64,000 nt of DNA from an uncultured Acidimicrobiia bacterium (GTDB lineage Bacteria > Actinomycetota > Acidimicrobiia > Spongiisociales > Spongiisociaceae). Shown here piece by piece: positions 52,274-61,127 of this stretch. The DNA lies in assembly GCA_958295745.1 (NCBI GenBank), contig OY282370.1, positions 2,454,548 to 2,518,547 of the forward strand. Reading direction: 5' to 3'. Numbering within the stretch: the first letter of the stretch is position 1; each line of letters opens with the position of its first letter. The notes beneath the pieces are model-generated. The model was not told the origin of the DNA. It saw only the letters and a list, made by a program, of their open reading frames with translations, and ran no database searches. The translations under genes and the position numbers were made by a program.

Positions 52274-52725
52274 GAATCCACGCCGAGGTCAACGGGGAGG
52301 CCCGTGAGTTCGAAACGAAAGGTTCCGAGAGCCTGCTGTTCGTGCTGGCGGACCAGCTCGGCCTGCCCGGGGCGAAAGGCGCCTGCGAGCAGGGAGAGTG
52401 CGGCTCCTGTTCGGTTATGCTCGACGGTCGGCTGGTCTGCTCGTGTCTGGTGATGGCCGTGGACGTGGACGGCTCGGAGATCGTGACCGTGGAGGGTCTG
52501 GGCCGCTCCGGCCTCCACCCCGTACAGAAGGCGCTGGTCGACTCCGGAGCGGTGCAGTGCGGTTTCTGCACTCCCGGGTTCGTGGTGGCCGCCGCCGCGC
52601 TCCTGGACGAGAACCCGGTGCCCTCCTCGGACGAGATCAGGGAGGCACTGTCCGGCAACATCTGCCGATGCACCGGTTACGGGGCCATCCTGAGAGGCCT
52701 CGACTCGCTGGCGGGCAACCGATGA
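52270..52725 (+). CDS. Molybdenum hydroxylase 2Fe-2S (small) subunit
   Basis: A 151-residue subunit with both clusters visible. The plant-type N-terminal cluster uses CEQGECGSC and a following Cys in LVCSC. The C-terminal helical-domain cluster uses CGFCTPGF and NICRCTGYG. The ATG at 52270 overlaps the FAD-subunit stop; an upstream in-frame GTG at 52258 is less likely. It shares 4 nt with the start of the large subunit. Confidence 0.93.
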   Translation: MRIHAEVNGEAREFETKGSESLLFVLADQLGLPGAKGACEQGECGSCSVMLDGRLVCSCLVMAVDVDGSEIVTVEGLGRSGLHPVQKALVDSGAVQCGFCTPGFVVAAAALLDENPVPSSDEIREALSGNICRCTGYGAILRGLDSLAGNR

Positions 52726-54965
52726 CCGCCAGAACCGGCGCCCGGATCAAGGGCGGCGTGGGGGAGTCGACCTACCGGTCCGACGGCATCCCCAAGGTGG
52801 ACGGGACCTTCATCTATTCCTCGGACATGTACATGGACCGGATGCTGTGGGGCGCCACCCTGCGCAGCCCCCACCCCAGGGCCCGGATCACCAAACTCGA
52901 TATCGGTCCGGCCCTGGCGATGACCGGCGTCCATGCGGTCCTCACCGACGACGACGTTCCCGGCCGCAAGACCTACGGGCTGGAACACCCCGACCAGCCG
53001 GTGCTGGGTTCCGAATCGGTGGAGTATTGGGGCCAGCCCATCGCGGTGGTGGCGGCCGACGACCCCGAGATCGCCCGCCGGGCCGTCGATGCCATCGACG
53101 TCGAATACGAGGTGTTGACGCCGCTCACCGACCCCATTGAGGCCGAACGGCTCGATTCGGTGTTCAAGAGGCAGCGGTGCCGCCGCGGCGCCGAGAAGCG
53201 GCGGGGGATGGTGGCGGTCGAGGGCTATTACGAGGTGGGTATGCAGGACCAGGCCCCCCTCGGCCCCGAGTCCGGCCTGGCGGTTCCCGACGGCGGGGGC
53301 GGGGTCGATCTGCACATCGCCACCCAGTGGACCCACATCGACCACGAACAGATCGTTGCCTGCCTGGGGCTGGCGGACGACCAGGTGCGGATACACCATT
53401 CGGGGGTGGGCGGGGCCTTCGGGGCCCGGGAGGACGTGAGCCTCCAGATACACCTCTGCCTTCTCGCCCTCCACACCGGGCGTCCGGTCAAGATGGTGTA
53501 CAGCCGGTCGGAGAGCTTCGTGGGCCACGTCCACCGGCATCCGGCCCTCCTCTGGTACCGCCACGAAGCCGACGCGGACGGCGTCCTCCGGCGGGTCGAA
53601 GCCCGGATCGTCCTCGACGGGGGCGCCTTCCATTCGACCAGCTCCTCGGTGCTGTCCAACGCGGTCTACCACGCGGCGGGCCCCTACCGGTGTGATTCCG
53701 TGTCGGTGGAGGGCGTCGCCGTCAAGACCAACAACCCCCCCTGCGGGGCGATGCGCGGGTTCGGGGCGGTGCAGTCCTGCTTCGGTTACGAGGCGCAGAT
53801 GGACAAGCTGGCCGACGCCATCGGTATGGATCGGATCGAGTTCAGGATCAGGAACGCCCTGCAGAGGGGCGATCCGCTGGCCACCACCGGGCAGGTGATC
53901 GAAACCTCGATGCCCGCGGTGGAGCTGTTGGAACGGGTGCGGGGGATGCCCCTGCCCGAGGAGGGCGCGAGCGAAGACCCCCGGCTGCTGCCCGGCGGGA
54001 CCGGCCTCACCACCCCCGGCGCCTCGGTGCGGCGCGGGGTGGGCTACGCGCTGGGGCTGAAGAACCTGTGCTTCTCCGAAGGGTTCGACGACTACTCGGA
54101 GGCCCGGGTATGCATCACCCCGTTCGGGGTCGAGGTTCATACGGCGGCTGTCGAGGTCGGACAGGGCCTCGGGATGATCCTGACCCAGATCGCCCGCACC
54201 GTGCTCGGCATCGAAGACGTGGTCGTGTACTACGACGACACCTCCAAGATCGGATCCGCCGGCGGGACCTCGGCTTCCCGCCAGACCCAGATGACCGGCG
54301 GGGCCGTGCTGGAAGCGGCCAAGATGGCCAGGGAGATCGCCCTCACCAGGGGCAACGGCGACGAGCTGGACGACGCCGGGGTGTGGAGGGGCGGGGAGCT
54401 GGTCACTCCTATGAGCGAGCTGGTGGGCGGCAAACCCATCGAATACCACATCAGGTTCCATCACCCCCCCACCGAGCAGCCCGACGAGAACGGTCAGGGG
54501 AACCTCCATGTCGACTTCGCGGTGGCCGTCCACAGGGCGGTGGTGGACGTGGACCAGGAGCTGGGGCTTTTCCGGGTGGTGCAGATCGACACCGTCCAGG
54601 ACGTGGGCTTCATGATCAACCCCCGCTCGGTGGTAGGCCAGATCGAGGGCGGCGTCATGCAAGGGGTGGGCCTCGCCACCCTCGAGGAGATAGTCATCGA
54701 AAAGGGGGTCATCAAGAACCCCACCTTCACCGACTACCTGCTGCCAACTTTCCTCGACGCCCCCCGCATCGAGGTGCAGGTGGTGGAGGAACGCGGTGCC
54801 TTCGGCCCGTTCGGCGCCAAGGGGGTGGGGGAGCCGCCCACCGTGTCATCGACCGCGGCGGTGGTGGCCGCCATACGGGACGCCACCGGCCTGGAGCTGA
54901 ACCGAACCCCCGTCCGCCCCGAACACGTAGCCCTCGCCCCGGTTCAGGCCGGGCGCCATCCGTAG
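52722..54965 (+). CDS. Molybdenum hydroxylase molybdopterin-binding (large) subunit
   Basis: A 747-residue large subunit. Conserved features are GVGGAFGARED (cofactor-binding Gln/Gly-rich loop region), AMRGFGAVQSCFGYEAQMD, GQGLGMILTQIAR and the catalytic Glu in GAKGVGEPPTVSS. The CO-dehydrogenase active-site loop with its selenated/sulfurated Cys (AYRCSFR-type) is not seen, so this is not a form I CODH. An aldehyde or N-heterocycle hydroxylase is more likely. The ATG at 52722 is fixed by overlap with the small subunit. No maturation genes (XdhC-like) are nearby. Confidence 0.92.
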   Translation: MTARTGARIKGGVGESTYRSDGIPKVDGTFIYSSDMYMDRMLWGATLRSPHPRARITKLDIGPALAMTGVHAVLTDDDVPGRKTYGLEHPDQPVLGSESVEYWGQPIAVVAADDPEIARRAVDAIDVEYEVLTPLTDPIEAERLDSVFKRQRCRRGAEKRRGMVAVEGYYEVGMQDQAPLGPESGLAVPDGGGGVDLHIATQWTHIDHEQIVACLGLADDQVRIHHSGVGGAFGAREDVSLQIHLCLLALHTGRPVKMVYSRSESFVGHVHRHPALLWYRHEADADGVLRRVEARIVLDGGAFHSTSSSVLSNAVYHAAGPYRCDSVSVEGVAVKTNNPPCGAMRGFGAVQSCFGYEAQMDKLADAIGMDRIEFRIRNALQRGDPLATTGQVIETSMPAVELLERVRGMPLPEEGASEDPRLLPGGTGLTTPGASVRRGVGYALGLKNLCFSEGFDDYSEARVCITPFGVEVHTAAVEVGQGLGMILTQIARTVLGIEDVVVYYDDTSKIGSAGGTSASRQTQMTGGAVLEAAKMAREIALTRGNGDELDDAGVWRGGELVTPMSELVGGKPIEYHIRFHHPPTEQPDENGQGNLHVDFAVAVHRAVVDVDQELGLFRVVQIDTVQDVGFMINPRSVVGQIEGGVMQGVGLATLEEIVIEKGVIKNPTFTDYLLPTFLDAPRIEVQVVEERGAFGPFGAKGVGEPPTVSSTAAVVAAIRDATGLELNRTPVRPEHVALAPVQAGRHP

Positions 54966-55031
54966 GACGGCCGCCCTATTTTCGTATTGCCGGCCTATCG
55001 AATCTGAAGACCCCCGATTTCAGAAGCGAAC

Positions 55032-55967
55032 CTACTCGGCGCCGGGCGGATTGCGCAGTTCGGCCAGGCGGCGGGCGGCTTGTTCCATGCGGGGGCCGTA
55101 TTCGATCGTTTCTCGCCAGCGGGCGGGGATGGCGTCTGCTCCTGTGAGGACGCCGAGCAGGCCTCCGGCTATCGCGCCGGTGGTGTCGGCGTCGTCGCCC
55201 TGGTTGACCAGGGACACTATGAGGGTTTCGAAGTCGGCGGGTTGTTGGATGGCCCACACCGCGCAGATCAGGCTGTGGATCACGTAGCCGCTGGTGCGGA
55301 GTTCTTCGACCGGCTTCTCGGGCGGGACGGCGAGAGCGTCATGTACATCGGGGTGGAGGTCCAGGGAGGCGGCTTGGGCGATGGCGCCGTCCGGCGTCCG
55401 GCCGTCGAGGAGGGCGGCGGCCATCTCGGTGTAGGCGATGCAGCTGTCGATGCAGCGGGGGTGGGCGTGGGTGACGGCCGAGATCTCGGCGGCTTCCCGG
55501 CGGCGCTGCTCGGCGTCGGTGCGCACCAAGCCGGTGGGCAGCGCCCTCATCAGCGACCCGTTGCCGCAGGAATACTCGTGGGTGCCGCCGCTGCTGGTCG
55601 GGTCTCCGGATTCGGCCAGCCGGTGGAGCGCCTGGCGGGTGGCGTTGCCGATGTCGGGCGGGTCGGAGTCCAGCCAGTCCAGGAACCCGTCCGCCGCCTT
55701 CTGCAAGCTGTATTCACCGTCCAGGTAGGCGGTGGTCACCGCCCAGGTCAGGTCGGTGTCGTCGGTGCCTTGGCCGGGGCGCCAGCCGAACGGCCCGCCG
55801 CCCGCGATCTCCCTGTGAACACCGTAACGGAGGCGGATCTGCTCCGGGCTGAGGAACTCGACGGTGGCGCCCAATGCATCCCCCGCTGCCAGCCCGATCA
55901 GCCCCCCGGCGATGGCTTCGCCCGCCGAAGGCCGTTCGACCGCCCCCGCGCCCCCGCCTTCGTTCAT
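55032..55967 (-). CDS. ADP-ribosylglycohydrolase family protein
   Basis: A 311-residue all-helical ADP-ribosylglycohydrolase (DraG/ARH-like). The dinuclear Mg-binding motifs are visible: GQGTDDTDLTW (about residues 66-76) and QGDDADTTGAIAGGLLG (about 256-272). The N-terminal GLIGLAAGDALG is also typical. It hydrolyses ADP-ribose from proteins, nucleic acids or small molecules. The ATG at 55967 overlaps the upstream AAA_14/DUF4143 gene by 4 nt, so the two are coupled, which is an unusual partner pair. No ADP-ribosyltransferase is visible in the window. Confidence 0.92.
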   Translation of the reverse strand: MNEGGGAGAVERPSAGEAIAGGLIGLAAGDALGATVEFLSPEQIRLRYGVHREIAGGGPFGWRPGQGTDDTDLTWAVTTAYLDGEYSLQKAADGFLDWLDSDPPDIGNATRQALHRLAESGDPTSSGGTHEYSCGNGSLMRALPTGLVRTDAEQRRREAAEISAVTHAHPRCIDSCIAYTEMAAALLDGRTPDGAIAQAASLDLHPDVHDALAVPPEKPVEELRTSGYVIHSLICAVWAIQQPADFETLIVSLVNQGDDADTTGAIAGGLLGVLTGADAIPARWRETIEYGPRMEQAARRLAELRNPPGAE

Positions 55968-57175
55968 GACAGCCAATCCCCGACCGGGGCGGTCAAGAAC
56001 GCCTCGATCTCGATTCCTCCGCCCCCCACCAGCAGCTTGCGCGCCGGGGAAAATGCGGCCGAGAAAGCCTCCATGCCTCTCGTCGTAGACGGGGCGCGTC
56101 CGCTCTTGACCTCTATCGCAACCAGGCGGTTGCCGGAGCACACCACGAAGTCCACCTCCCGGTTTCGGTCCCGCCAGTAGTAGAGATCGCAGTCGCCGCC
56201 GGCGGCCGCATTGGCCAGGTGAGCCCCCACCGCCGACTCCACGAGCCGCCCCCAGCGTGCGGGATCCCCCCGGAATTCGTCCAGGCCGAGGCCCGATTGG
56301 GCAGTGACCAGAGCGTTGTTGAGCACCTGGAGCTTGGGGCTGGAAGCGCGGCGCCGGATTGCCCCGCCGTTGTACTTCTGCAGGCCGGCAACCAACCCGG
56401 CGCCGTCCAACAGGTCGAGGTAGTGGGCCACGGTGGTGGTGTTGCCCGCGTCCTGGATCTGTCCGATCATCTTCGTGTAGGAGAGTACCTGGCCCGAATA
56501 GGCGCAGGCCAGTTCCAGGACCCGGCGCAGGAGAGCCGGTTTGTCGATCCTGGAAAGCAGCAGCACGTCGCGGGCGATAACGGGCTCGATGAGGGAATCC
56601 CGTATGTAACGAGCCCAGCGGTCGGGTTGGCCGATCAGCGGCGCCGCCCCCGGATAGGCGCCGTAGAAGACGTACTGTTCCAGGGACCAGCCGAAGGCGG
56701 CGCGCATCTCGCCGAAGCTCCAATGGGGAAGGTGGAGCGTCTCGAACCGTCCGGCCAGGCTTTCCCCCAAGCCTTTCTGGACTGTCAGGGGGGCTGAACC
56801 CAGGACGATCACCTTCAAGGGGAGGCCGGATCGGGTGTCCCCGTCCCACAGGTGCTTTACCATCTCCGACCAGTCCGGCACCTTCTGCACCTCGTCGATG
56901 ACCAGCACAGCCCCCTCCCTGTCGGCTTGCCTGGCCAGCAGGCGGGCCGCCTCCCACTGCTGCTCGATCCAATGGACGCTGCGCAGACCCGGATGGTCGG
57001 CGTCGGCGTATTGGGTGGGCAGCCCGGATTCCCTCGTGACCCGGGAGACCAGGGTGGTCTTTCCCACCTGGCGGGGCCCGGCGACCACCTGGATGAAGCG
57101 GCGCGGTTCCGATAGCCGCACGGCCAGGTGCTCGGCTTGGGGCCTCGTGTGATTTCCCGTAGCTTCACTCGACAT
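55964..57175 (-). CDS. AAA_14/DUF4143 family ATPase
   Basis: A 403-residue protein with an N-terminal AAA_14 domain and C-terminal DUF4143. Walker A is AGPRQVGKTTL, Walker B is VLVIDEVQK, and sensor-type Ser is in VLGSAPLT. The C-terminal half contains YYWRDRNREVDFVV and VAIEVKSG, a PD-(D/E)XK-like fold (E/D-x-D then E-x-K) typical of DUF4143. Function of the family is poorly known. The ATG at 57175 is supported by ggaggt 6 nt upstream. The upstream spacer carries an AT-rich repeat array. Confidence 0.88.
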   Translation of the reverse strand: MSSEATGNHTRPQAEHLAVRLSEPRRFIQVVAGPRQVGKTTLVSRVTRESGLPTQYADADHPGLRSVHWIEQQWEAARLLARQADREGAVLVIDEVQKVPDWSEMVKHLWDGDTRSGLPLKVIVLGSAPLTVQKGLGESLAGRFETLHLPHWSFGEMRAAFGWSLEQYVFYGAYPGAAPLIGQPDRWARYIRDSLIEPVIARDVLLLSRIDKPALLRRVLELACAYSGQVLSYTKMIGQIQDAGNTTTVAHYLDLLDGAGLVAGLQKYNGGAIRRRASSPKLQVLNNALVTAQSGLGLDEFRGDPARWGRLVESAVGAHLANAAAGGDCDLYYWRDRNREVDFVVCSGNRLVAIEVKSGRAPSTTRGMEAFSAAFSPARKLLVGGGGIEIEAFLTAPVGDWLS

Positions 57176-57220
57176 CGAGCGACCTCCGGCGCAGCCGATC
57201 ATCTTTCCCCGATTCTACAA

Positions 57221-57331
57221 TTTACTCAATACCCTAAGTAATTTTACTCAAGAGCACAAACAATTTTGCTCAGGCCTATAGGTGATGTTTGCTCACAGTC
57301 CTTCGGATTTTCAATCGACGCTCTGAGTAAA
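57221..57331. promoter_or_regulatory. Array of four TTT(A/G)CTCA direct repeats at 22-23 bp spacing
   Basis: TTTACTCA at 57221 and 57243, then TTTGCTCA at 57265 and 57288, are spaced 22, 22 and 23 bp, that is about two helical turns. An inverted copy, TGAGTAAA, lies at 57324-57331. The block is strikingly AT-rich within GC-rich DNA and sits directly upstream of the AAA_14 gene. It looks like a multi-site operator or an iteron-like array. Confidence 0.6.
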
Positions 57332-57478
57332 TCGTGAACCTTCGTCATCGAAGGCCGAATCGAAACACCGCCGTCGTGCGCCGACCCGGCTATCGCATCC
57401 TTCCGAAGCGTCGAGACTCGGCCGGCCGGTCGAGGACACAGCAGAACCCGGACGTCCGTGATCGGCGATCCGGATCTG

Positions 57479-58201
57479 TCAGGAAAGGCGGGATGCCCGG
57501 ACTTGCGCCTCGGCCATGTGCAGGGAGGCGATCACCGGATCGATGCAGAACGCGTCGATCAGGTGCGAGACCTCCCCGATCATGCCTCCCCAGATCGTGC
57601 AGCCGAAGAGGATCGCCTCCACCGGATGCCGCTCGATCATCGCCTTGGCCGCCGGCACGCCTTGCTCGTGCAGCTGTTGCCGGAACCGCTCCTCGACCGC
57701 CTCCGCGCTCACGGCGGTGTTGCCGACGAGCGCCGCCTCGCCCTCCACGTGCATGGGCACGAAGGCGGTGGGGCCGACGGCCTCCGCAATCCCGTAGGAC
57801 CTCAGGTTGCGGCGGACCCAGTTGGCGGTCGTCCGCCAGTCGTGTTCGTCGGGGAACAACATGCCGAGGTTGGCGCCCCGCCCCACCGCCAACGCGGCTG
57901 CCGCCTGCAGGGGCCCGACCACCGGGATACCGGCGCTTCTCTGCGCTTCCATCAACGCCGGGTCCGAGCAGCAGCCGATGACGGCGGCGTCGGCGCCGTC
58001 GCTCTCCGCTTGGAGCACCGCGGCGATCAGCTCGTTCATGTAGAGGGGCACCGGGGAGAGCATGGGCCCGGAGAGGTCGGGGGGCAGCTCCAGATGGCGC
58101 ATCTCTACCGACACTCCGCCGGAGGCGTGTTTCTCGAGTACCGACAGGGTGCGCGGGGCGTGCAGGCTGCTCCCGATGGGCTCTATGTACCGTATCTTCA
58201 C
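57479..58201 (-). CDS. Asp/Glu/hydantoin racemase superfamily protein
   Basis: A 240-residue protein with two half-domains, each carrying the active-site Cys of the family: IGCCSDPAL near residue 76 and FGCTIWGGM near residue 201. The segment GANLGMLFPDE is also in place. Such enzymes racemise amino acids, hydantoins or isomerise maleate without a cofactor. It stands alone on the minus strand, divergent from the SDR at 58309. Confidence 0.85.
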   Translation of the reverse strand: MKIRYIEPIGSSLHAPRTLSVLEKHASGGVSVEMRHLELPPDLSGPMLSPVPLYMNELIAAVLQAESDGADAAVIGCCSDPALMEAQRSAGIPVVGPLQAAAALAVGRGANLGMLFPDEHDWRTTANWVRRNLRSYGIAEAVGPTAFVPMHVEGEAALVGNTAVSAEAVEERFRQQLHEQGVPAAKAMIERHPVEAILFGCTIWGGMIGEVSHLIDAFCIDPVIASLHMAEAQVRASRLS

Positions 58202-58308
58202 TTTCGTCCTTCTCGTGCTCGGCGGTCCACGATATACGATGGAGTGTGCGCCGAGTGTATCCTCGGCGCCGCCGGTTTACTGCTGACTGTGATATTCGGG
58301 GAGGAAGA

Positions 58309-59073
58309 ATGGGAGAATCTCTCGAGGGCAAGGTAGTCCTCGTGACCGGCGCCTCGAGGGGTATCGGCCACGAGACGGCGCGTGAGCTGGGCCGGGCCGG
58401 AGCGTCCATCGCGGCCCACTACGCCCGGTCGAGATCCGGGGCCGAACAGGCGACGGCTTCGATACCGCCGGATCGGAAGTTGCTGATCCAGGGCGATTTC
58501 AGGACGCCGGGCGCCGGACGGGAGGTGTGGGGCCGGGCGGTGGATTGGCTCGGAAGGGTCGATGTGGTGGTCAACAACGCGGCCGTCCTCCTCCAAGTGG
58601 ATTGGGACGGCCCGGACGACGACTGGGACCGGGCGTGGGATATCACCCACCGGGTCAACGTTCTCGAGCCGGCGGCCATCATCCGGGAGGCGGTGCGCCA
58701 TTTCGCCGCAAACGGCGGCGGGACGCTCATAACCATTTCGAGCTGGCTGGCCTACCGGGCGGGTCGGGCGGCCACCGCCGCCTACAGTGCGTCCAAGGGC
58801 GCCGTCACCGCCCTCACGAAGGCGGTGGCCGCCGACTACGCCCGCCGGGGTGTGCTCGCCTACAACATCGCCCCCGGAATGGTGCGCACCGACATGTCGA
58901 TCGAGGCGGCCAGATCGCAGGGCGGTGAGCAGGCCACGGCCGCCGGGTTGGCGATGGGTGAGTGGGTGCCTCCGGTAGAGATCGCCAGGTTGGCCGTCTT
59001 TCTGGCGAGAGGGGACTGCCGCCATCTTTCGGGCGCGACCATCGATATAAACGGCGCCAGCTACATGCGGTGA
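58309..59073 (+). CDS. Short-chain dehydrogenase/reductase
   Basis: A 254-residue SDR with TGASRGIG, NNAAVL, catalytic Ser in TISSWLAY, the YSASK active site, and C-terminal HLSGATIDINGA. The ATG at 58309 follows ggggaggaa and is preferred to an upstream in-frame ATG at 58246. It lies 115 nt ahead of the oligopeptide-type ABC importer on the same strand and may process its cargo. Confidence 0.9.
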   Translation: MGESLEGKVVLVTGASRGIGHETARELGRAGASIAAHYARSRSGAEQATASIPPDRKLLIQGDFRTPGAGREVWGRAVDWLGRVDVVVNNAAVLLQVDWDGPDDDWDRAWDITHRVNVLEPAAIIREAVRHFAANGGGTLITISSWLAYRAGRAATAAYSASKGAVTALTKAVAADYARRGVLAYNIAPGMVRTDMSIEAARSQGGEQATAAGLAMGEWVPPVEIARLAVFLARGDCRHLSGATIDINGASYMR

Positions 59074-59188
59074 GCGCCGAGAGGCGTGTTCTGCTTCCGC
59101 CGCCGAGTCGGCGCTCTCCGGTTGCGGGCTCCGCAGTTCGATAGATATGATTGACGGCTAGTCGACCAGCCTATAGGAGGAGGGAAAT

Positions 59189-60958
59189 ATGAAAATGCTC
59201 TGGAAGCGGACGCCGCCGTTCATGGCAGCCATGCTTGGTTTGGCCTTGGTTGTGAGCGCCTGCGGCACCACCGAGACGGTCACCGAGACCGTGGAAGTGG
59301 TGGTCACGTCGATAGTCACCGAGACCGAGACGGTCACCGAGACCGTGGAAGTGGAAGTGGTGGTCACGTCGATAGTAACCGAGGTCGTCACCGAGACCGA
59401 GACGGTCACCGAGACCGTGGAAGTCATGGTGGAGGAGGACCGGACTCTTCGCGTTGCCATCCCCGACGACGTGGAGCATCTCGATCCCAACTTCGGGTCG
59501 GCGAACCTGACCAACCTGGTACTGAAGAACACCTACATGCAGCCGGTGCAGTACCTGCCGGGGCTGTCGCAGGGCCGCTATTCCTACGCGGACACCACCT
59601 CTTTCGAGGGCCAGTGGGTGGAGACCTGGGACTTCAGCGACGACAGCACGACCCTCACCCTCAAACTCCGGCAAGGTCTGGTGTTCCCGACCAGCGGCCG
59701 CAGCGTGACATCCGACGATGTCATCTACACGATCGAGAGGGCTTTCGGGGTTCCTTCGGGACCGGCCTGGGTATTGGGCAACATCGGTGTTACGTCGATC
59801 GACCAGGTCGAGCGGGTGGACGATCGGACGCTCATCCTGAATGACATCCGGCCCTCCACCATCGTGCTGCCTCTGATGAGGGACCAGAGCATGGGGCTTC
59901 TCGACTCCGAGGCCATCAAGGCGAATGCCACCGATGACGATCCGTGGGCGACCACATGGCTGTCGCAGAACTATGCCGGGAACGGCCGCTATGTGATCGA
60001 TAGCTGGGACCGTGGTTCCAAGATGGTTCTGAAGGCCAATCCGACCTGGCCCGGCCGTCAACCCTTCTTCGACACCGTAGATCTGATCGTCGTGCCCGAG
60101 TCCGCCAACCGCCTGGCTCTTCTCCAGAACGGTGAGGTGGATATCGCAATGAACCTGTCCGCCCAGGAGGAGGAGCTGGCGGCGGCGTCCGATGGTGTGA
60201 GTGTCCTGTCCATACCGGACCGGAACTCCATGAACGTGTTGCTCAACACCCGCCAGCCTCCGTTCGACAACGTGGATCTTCGCAAGGCGCTTGCCTACGC
60301 CGTCGACTACGACGCGATGGTCAACGGCGTGTTCAAAGGCCAGGCCGTTCCGTCCGAAGGCCCGATTTCGGTCAACTCGAGGTTCTTCCCCCTGTTCGGC
60401 CTCGGCGACAGCTGGGCCTACGAGTACGACCCCGACAAGGCGCGAGAGCATCTGGCCGCGGCCGGATTCCCCGACGGCTTCGAGTTCGAGCTGATCGCCT
60501 CCCAGGGTCTGCCGATAGCCGACGCCGTCGCCGCCAACCTGAAGGCGAACTTCTCCGATATCGGAGTTGACATGACGATCCGTCCGGTCAGCGGAGCGGA
60601 GATGTTCGAGTCTCTGGCGGGCCTCAGTCACCAGGCCGCCTTCCGCGGCGGGCTGCTCGACTACATCGACGACCCCTACTACCACTTCTACCTGTGGTGG
60701 TTGACCGATACGGTCATCAACTGGACGGGCTTTACGAACGATCGCGTGGACGAGATCGTCGTGGAGACGGCCGGGCTGCTCGATGACGGCGCCCGCCGCG
60801 GGCCCTATCGGGAGGCGATCAGCCTGGTCGTCGACGCCGCGCCGATGCTGTGGCTCGCCAACGCCAACTTCACGTTGGCCATCAGCGAGGACATCAGTGG
60901 ATACACCCACCATCCCGACGGGCTGATGTGGTTCGCAAACCTGGAGCGGACCTCGTAG
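59189..60958 (+). CDS. Oligopeptide/dipeptide-type ABC transporter substrate-binding lipoprotein
   Basis: A 589-residue family 5 binding protein (OppA/DppA-like). The signal peptide (FMAAMLGLALVVSAC) ends in a lipobox with Cys. It is followed by a repetitive Thr/Val/Glu linker of about 55 residues (TVTETVEV units) before the mature domain begins at TLRVAIPDDVEHLDPN. The fold is continued by WVETWDFSDDSTTLTLKLRQGLVF and DDVIYTIERAF. A tag-perfect taggaggaggg lies before the ATG. The ligand could be a peptide, a nickel complex or another compound. A hairpin follows the stop. Confidence 0.92.
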   Translation: MKMLWKRTPPFMAAMLGLALVVSACGTTETVTETVEVVVTSIVTETETVTETVEVEVVVTSIVTEVVTETETVTETVEVMVEEDRTLRVAIPDDVEHLDPNFGSANLTNLVLKNTYMQPVQYLPGLSQGRYSYADTTSFEGQWVETWDFSDDSTTLTLKLRQGLVFPTSGRSVTSDDVIYTIERAFGVPSGPAWVLGNIGVTSIDQVERVDDRTLILNDIRPSTIVLPLMRDQSMGLLDSEAIKANATDDDPWATTWLSQNYAGNGRYVIDSWDRGSKMVLKANPTWPGRQPFFDTVDLIVVPESANRLALLQNGEVDIAMNLSAQEEELAAASDGVSVLSIPDRNSMNVLLNTRQPPFDNVDLRKALAYAVDYDAMVNGVFKGQAVPSEGPISVNSRFFPLFGLGDSWAYEYDPDKAREHLAAAGFPDGFEFELIASQGLPIADAVAANLKANFSDIGVDMTIRPVSGAEMFESLAGLSHQAAFRGGLLDYIDDPYYHFYLWWLTDTVINWTGFTNDRVDEIVVETAGLLDDGARRGPYREAISLVVDAAPMLWLANANFTLAISEDISGYTHHPDGLMWFANLERTS

Positions 60959-60970
60959 TACCAAAACCCT

Positions 60971-61010
60971 GACCGGGAGGGCGCCGGAGCAGCGCCGGCC
61001 CCTCCCGGTC
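60971..61010 (+). terminator. Strong GC-rich hairpin between binding-protein and permease genes
   Basis: Near-perfect arms, gaccgggag-ggcgccgg type (60971-60987) and its complement (60993-61010), surround a small loop. There is no U-tract, so this may be an mRNA-stabilising or attenuating stem that raises binding-protein expression relative to the permeases, a common arrangement. Confidence 0.6.
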
Positions 61011-61127
61011 CCGATCCACCGGGAGCCTCACATAGAAGCACCTACACAGCAGGAAGAGGCACGGTCGCGGTATTCCGGCCTGCGCAGATGGGCCCTGTTC
61101 CTCGCCAACCGCGCGGCCGTTCTGGCA

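Noticed and set aside
52722-54965. Aerobic carbon-monoxide dehydrogenase large subunit
   Set aside because: The diagnostic AYRCSFR-type active-site loop of form I CODH is absent. A generic molybdenum hydroxylase is safer.
55968-56972. Extended N-terminus of the ADP-ribosylglycohydrolase frame
   Set aside because: The extension is Arg/Pro/Gly-rich shadow of the AAA_14 gene. Family-like sequence starts after the ATG at 55967.
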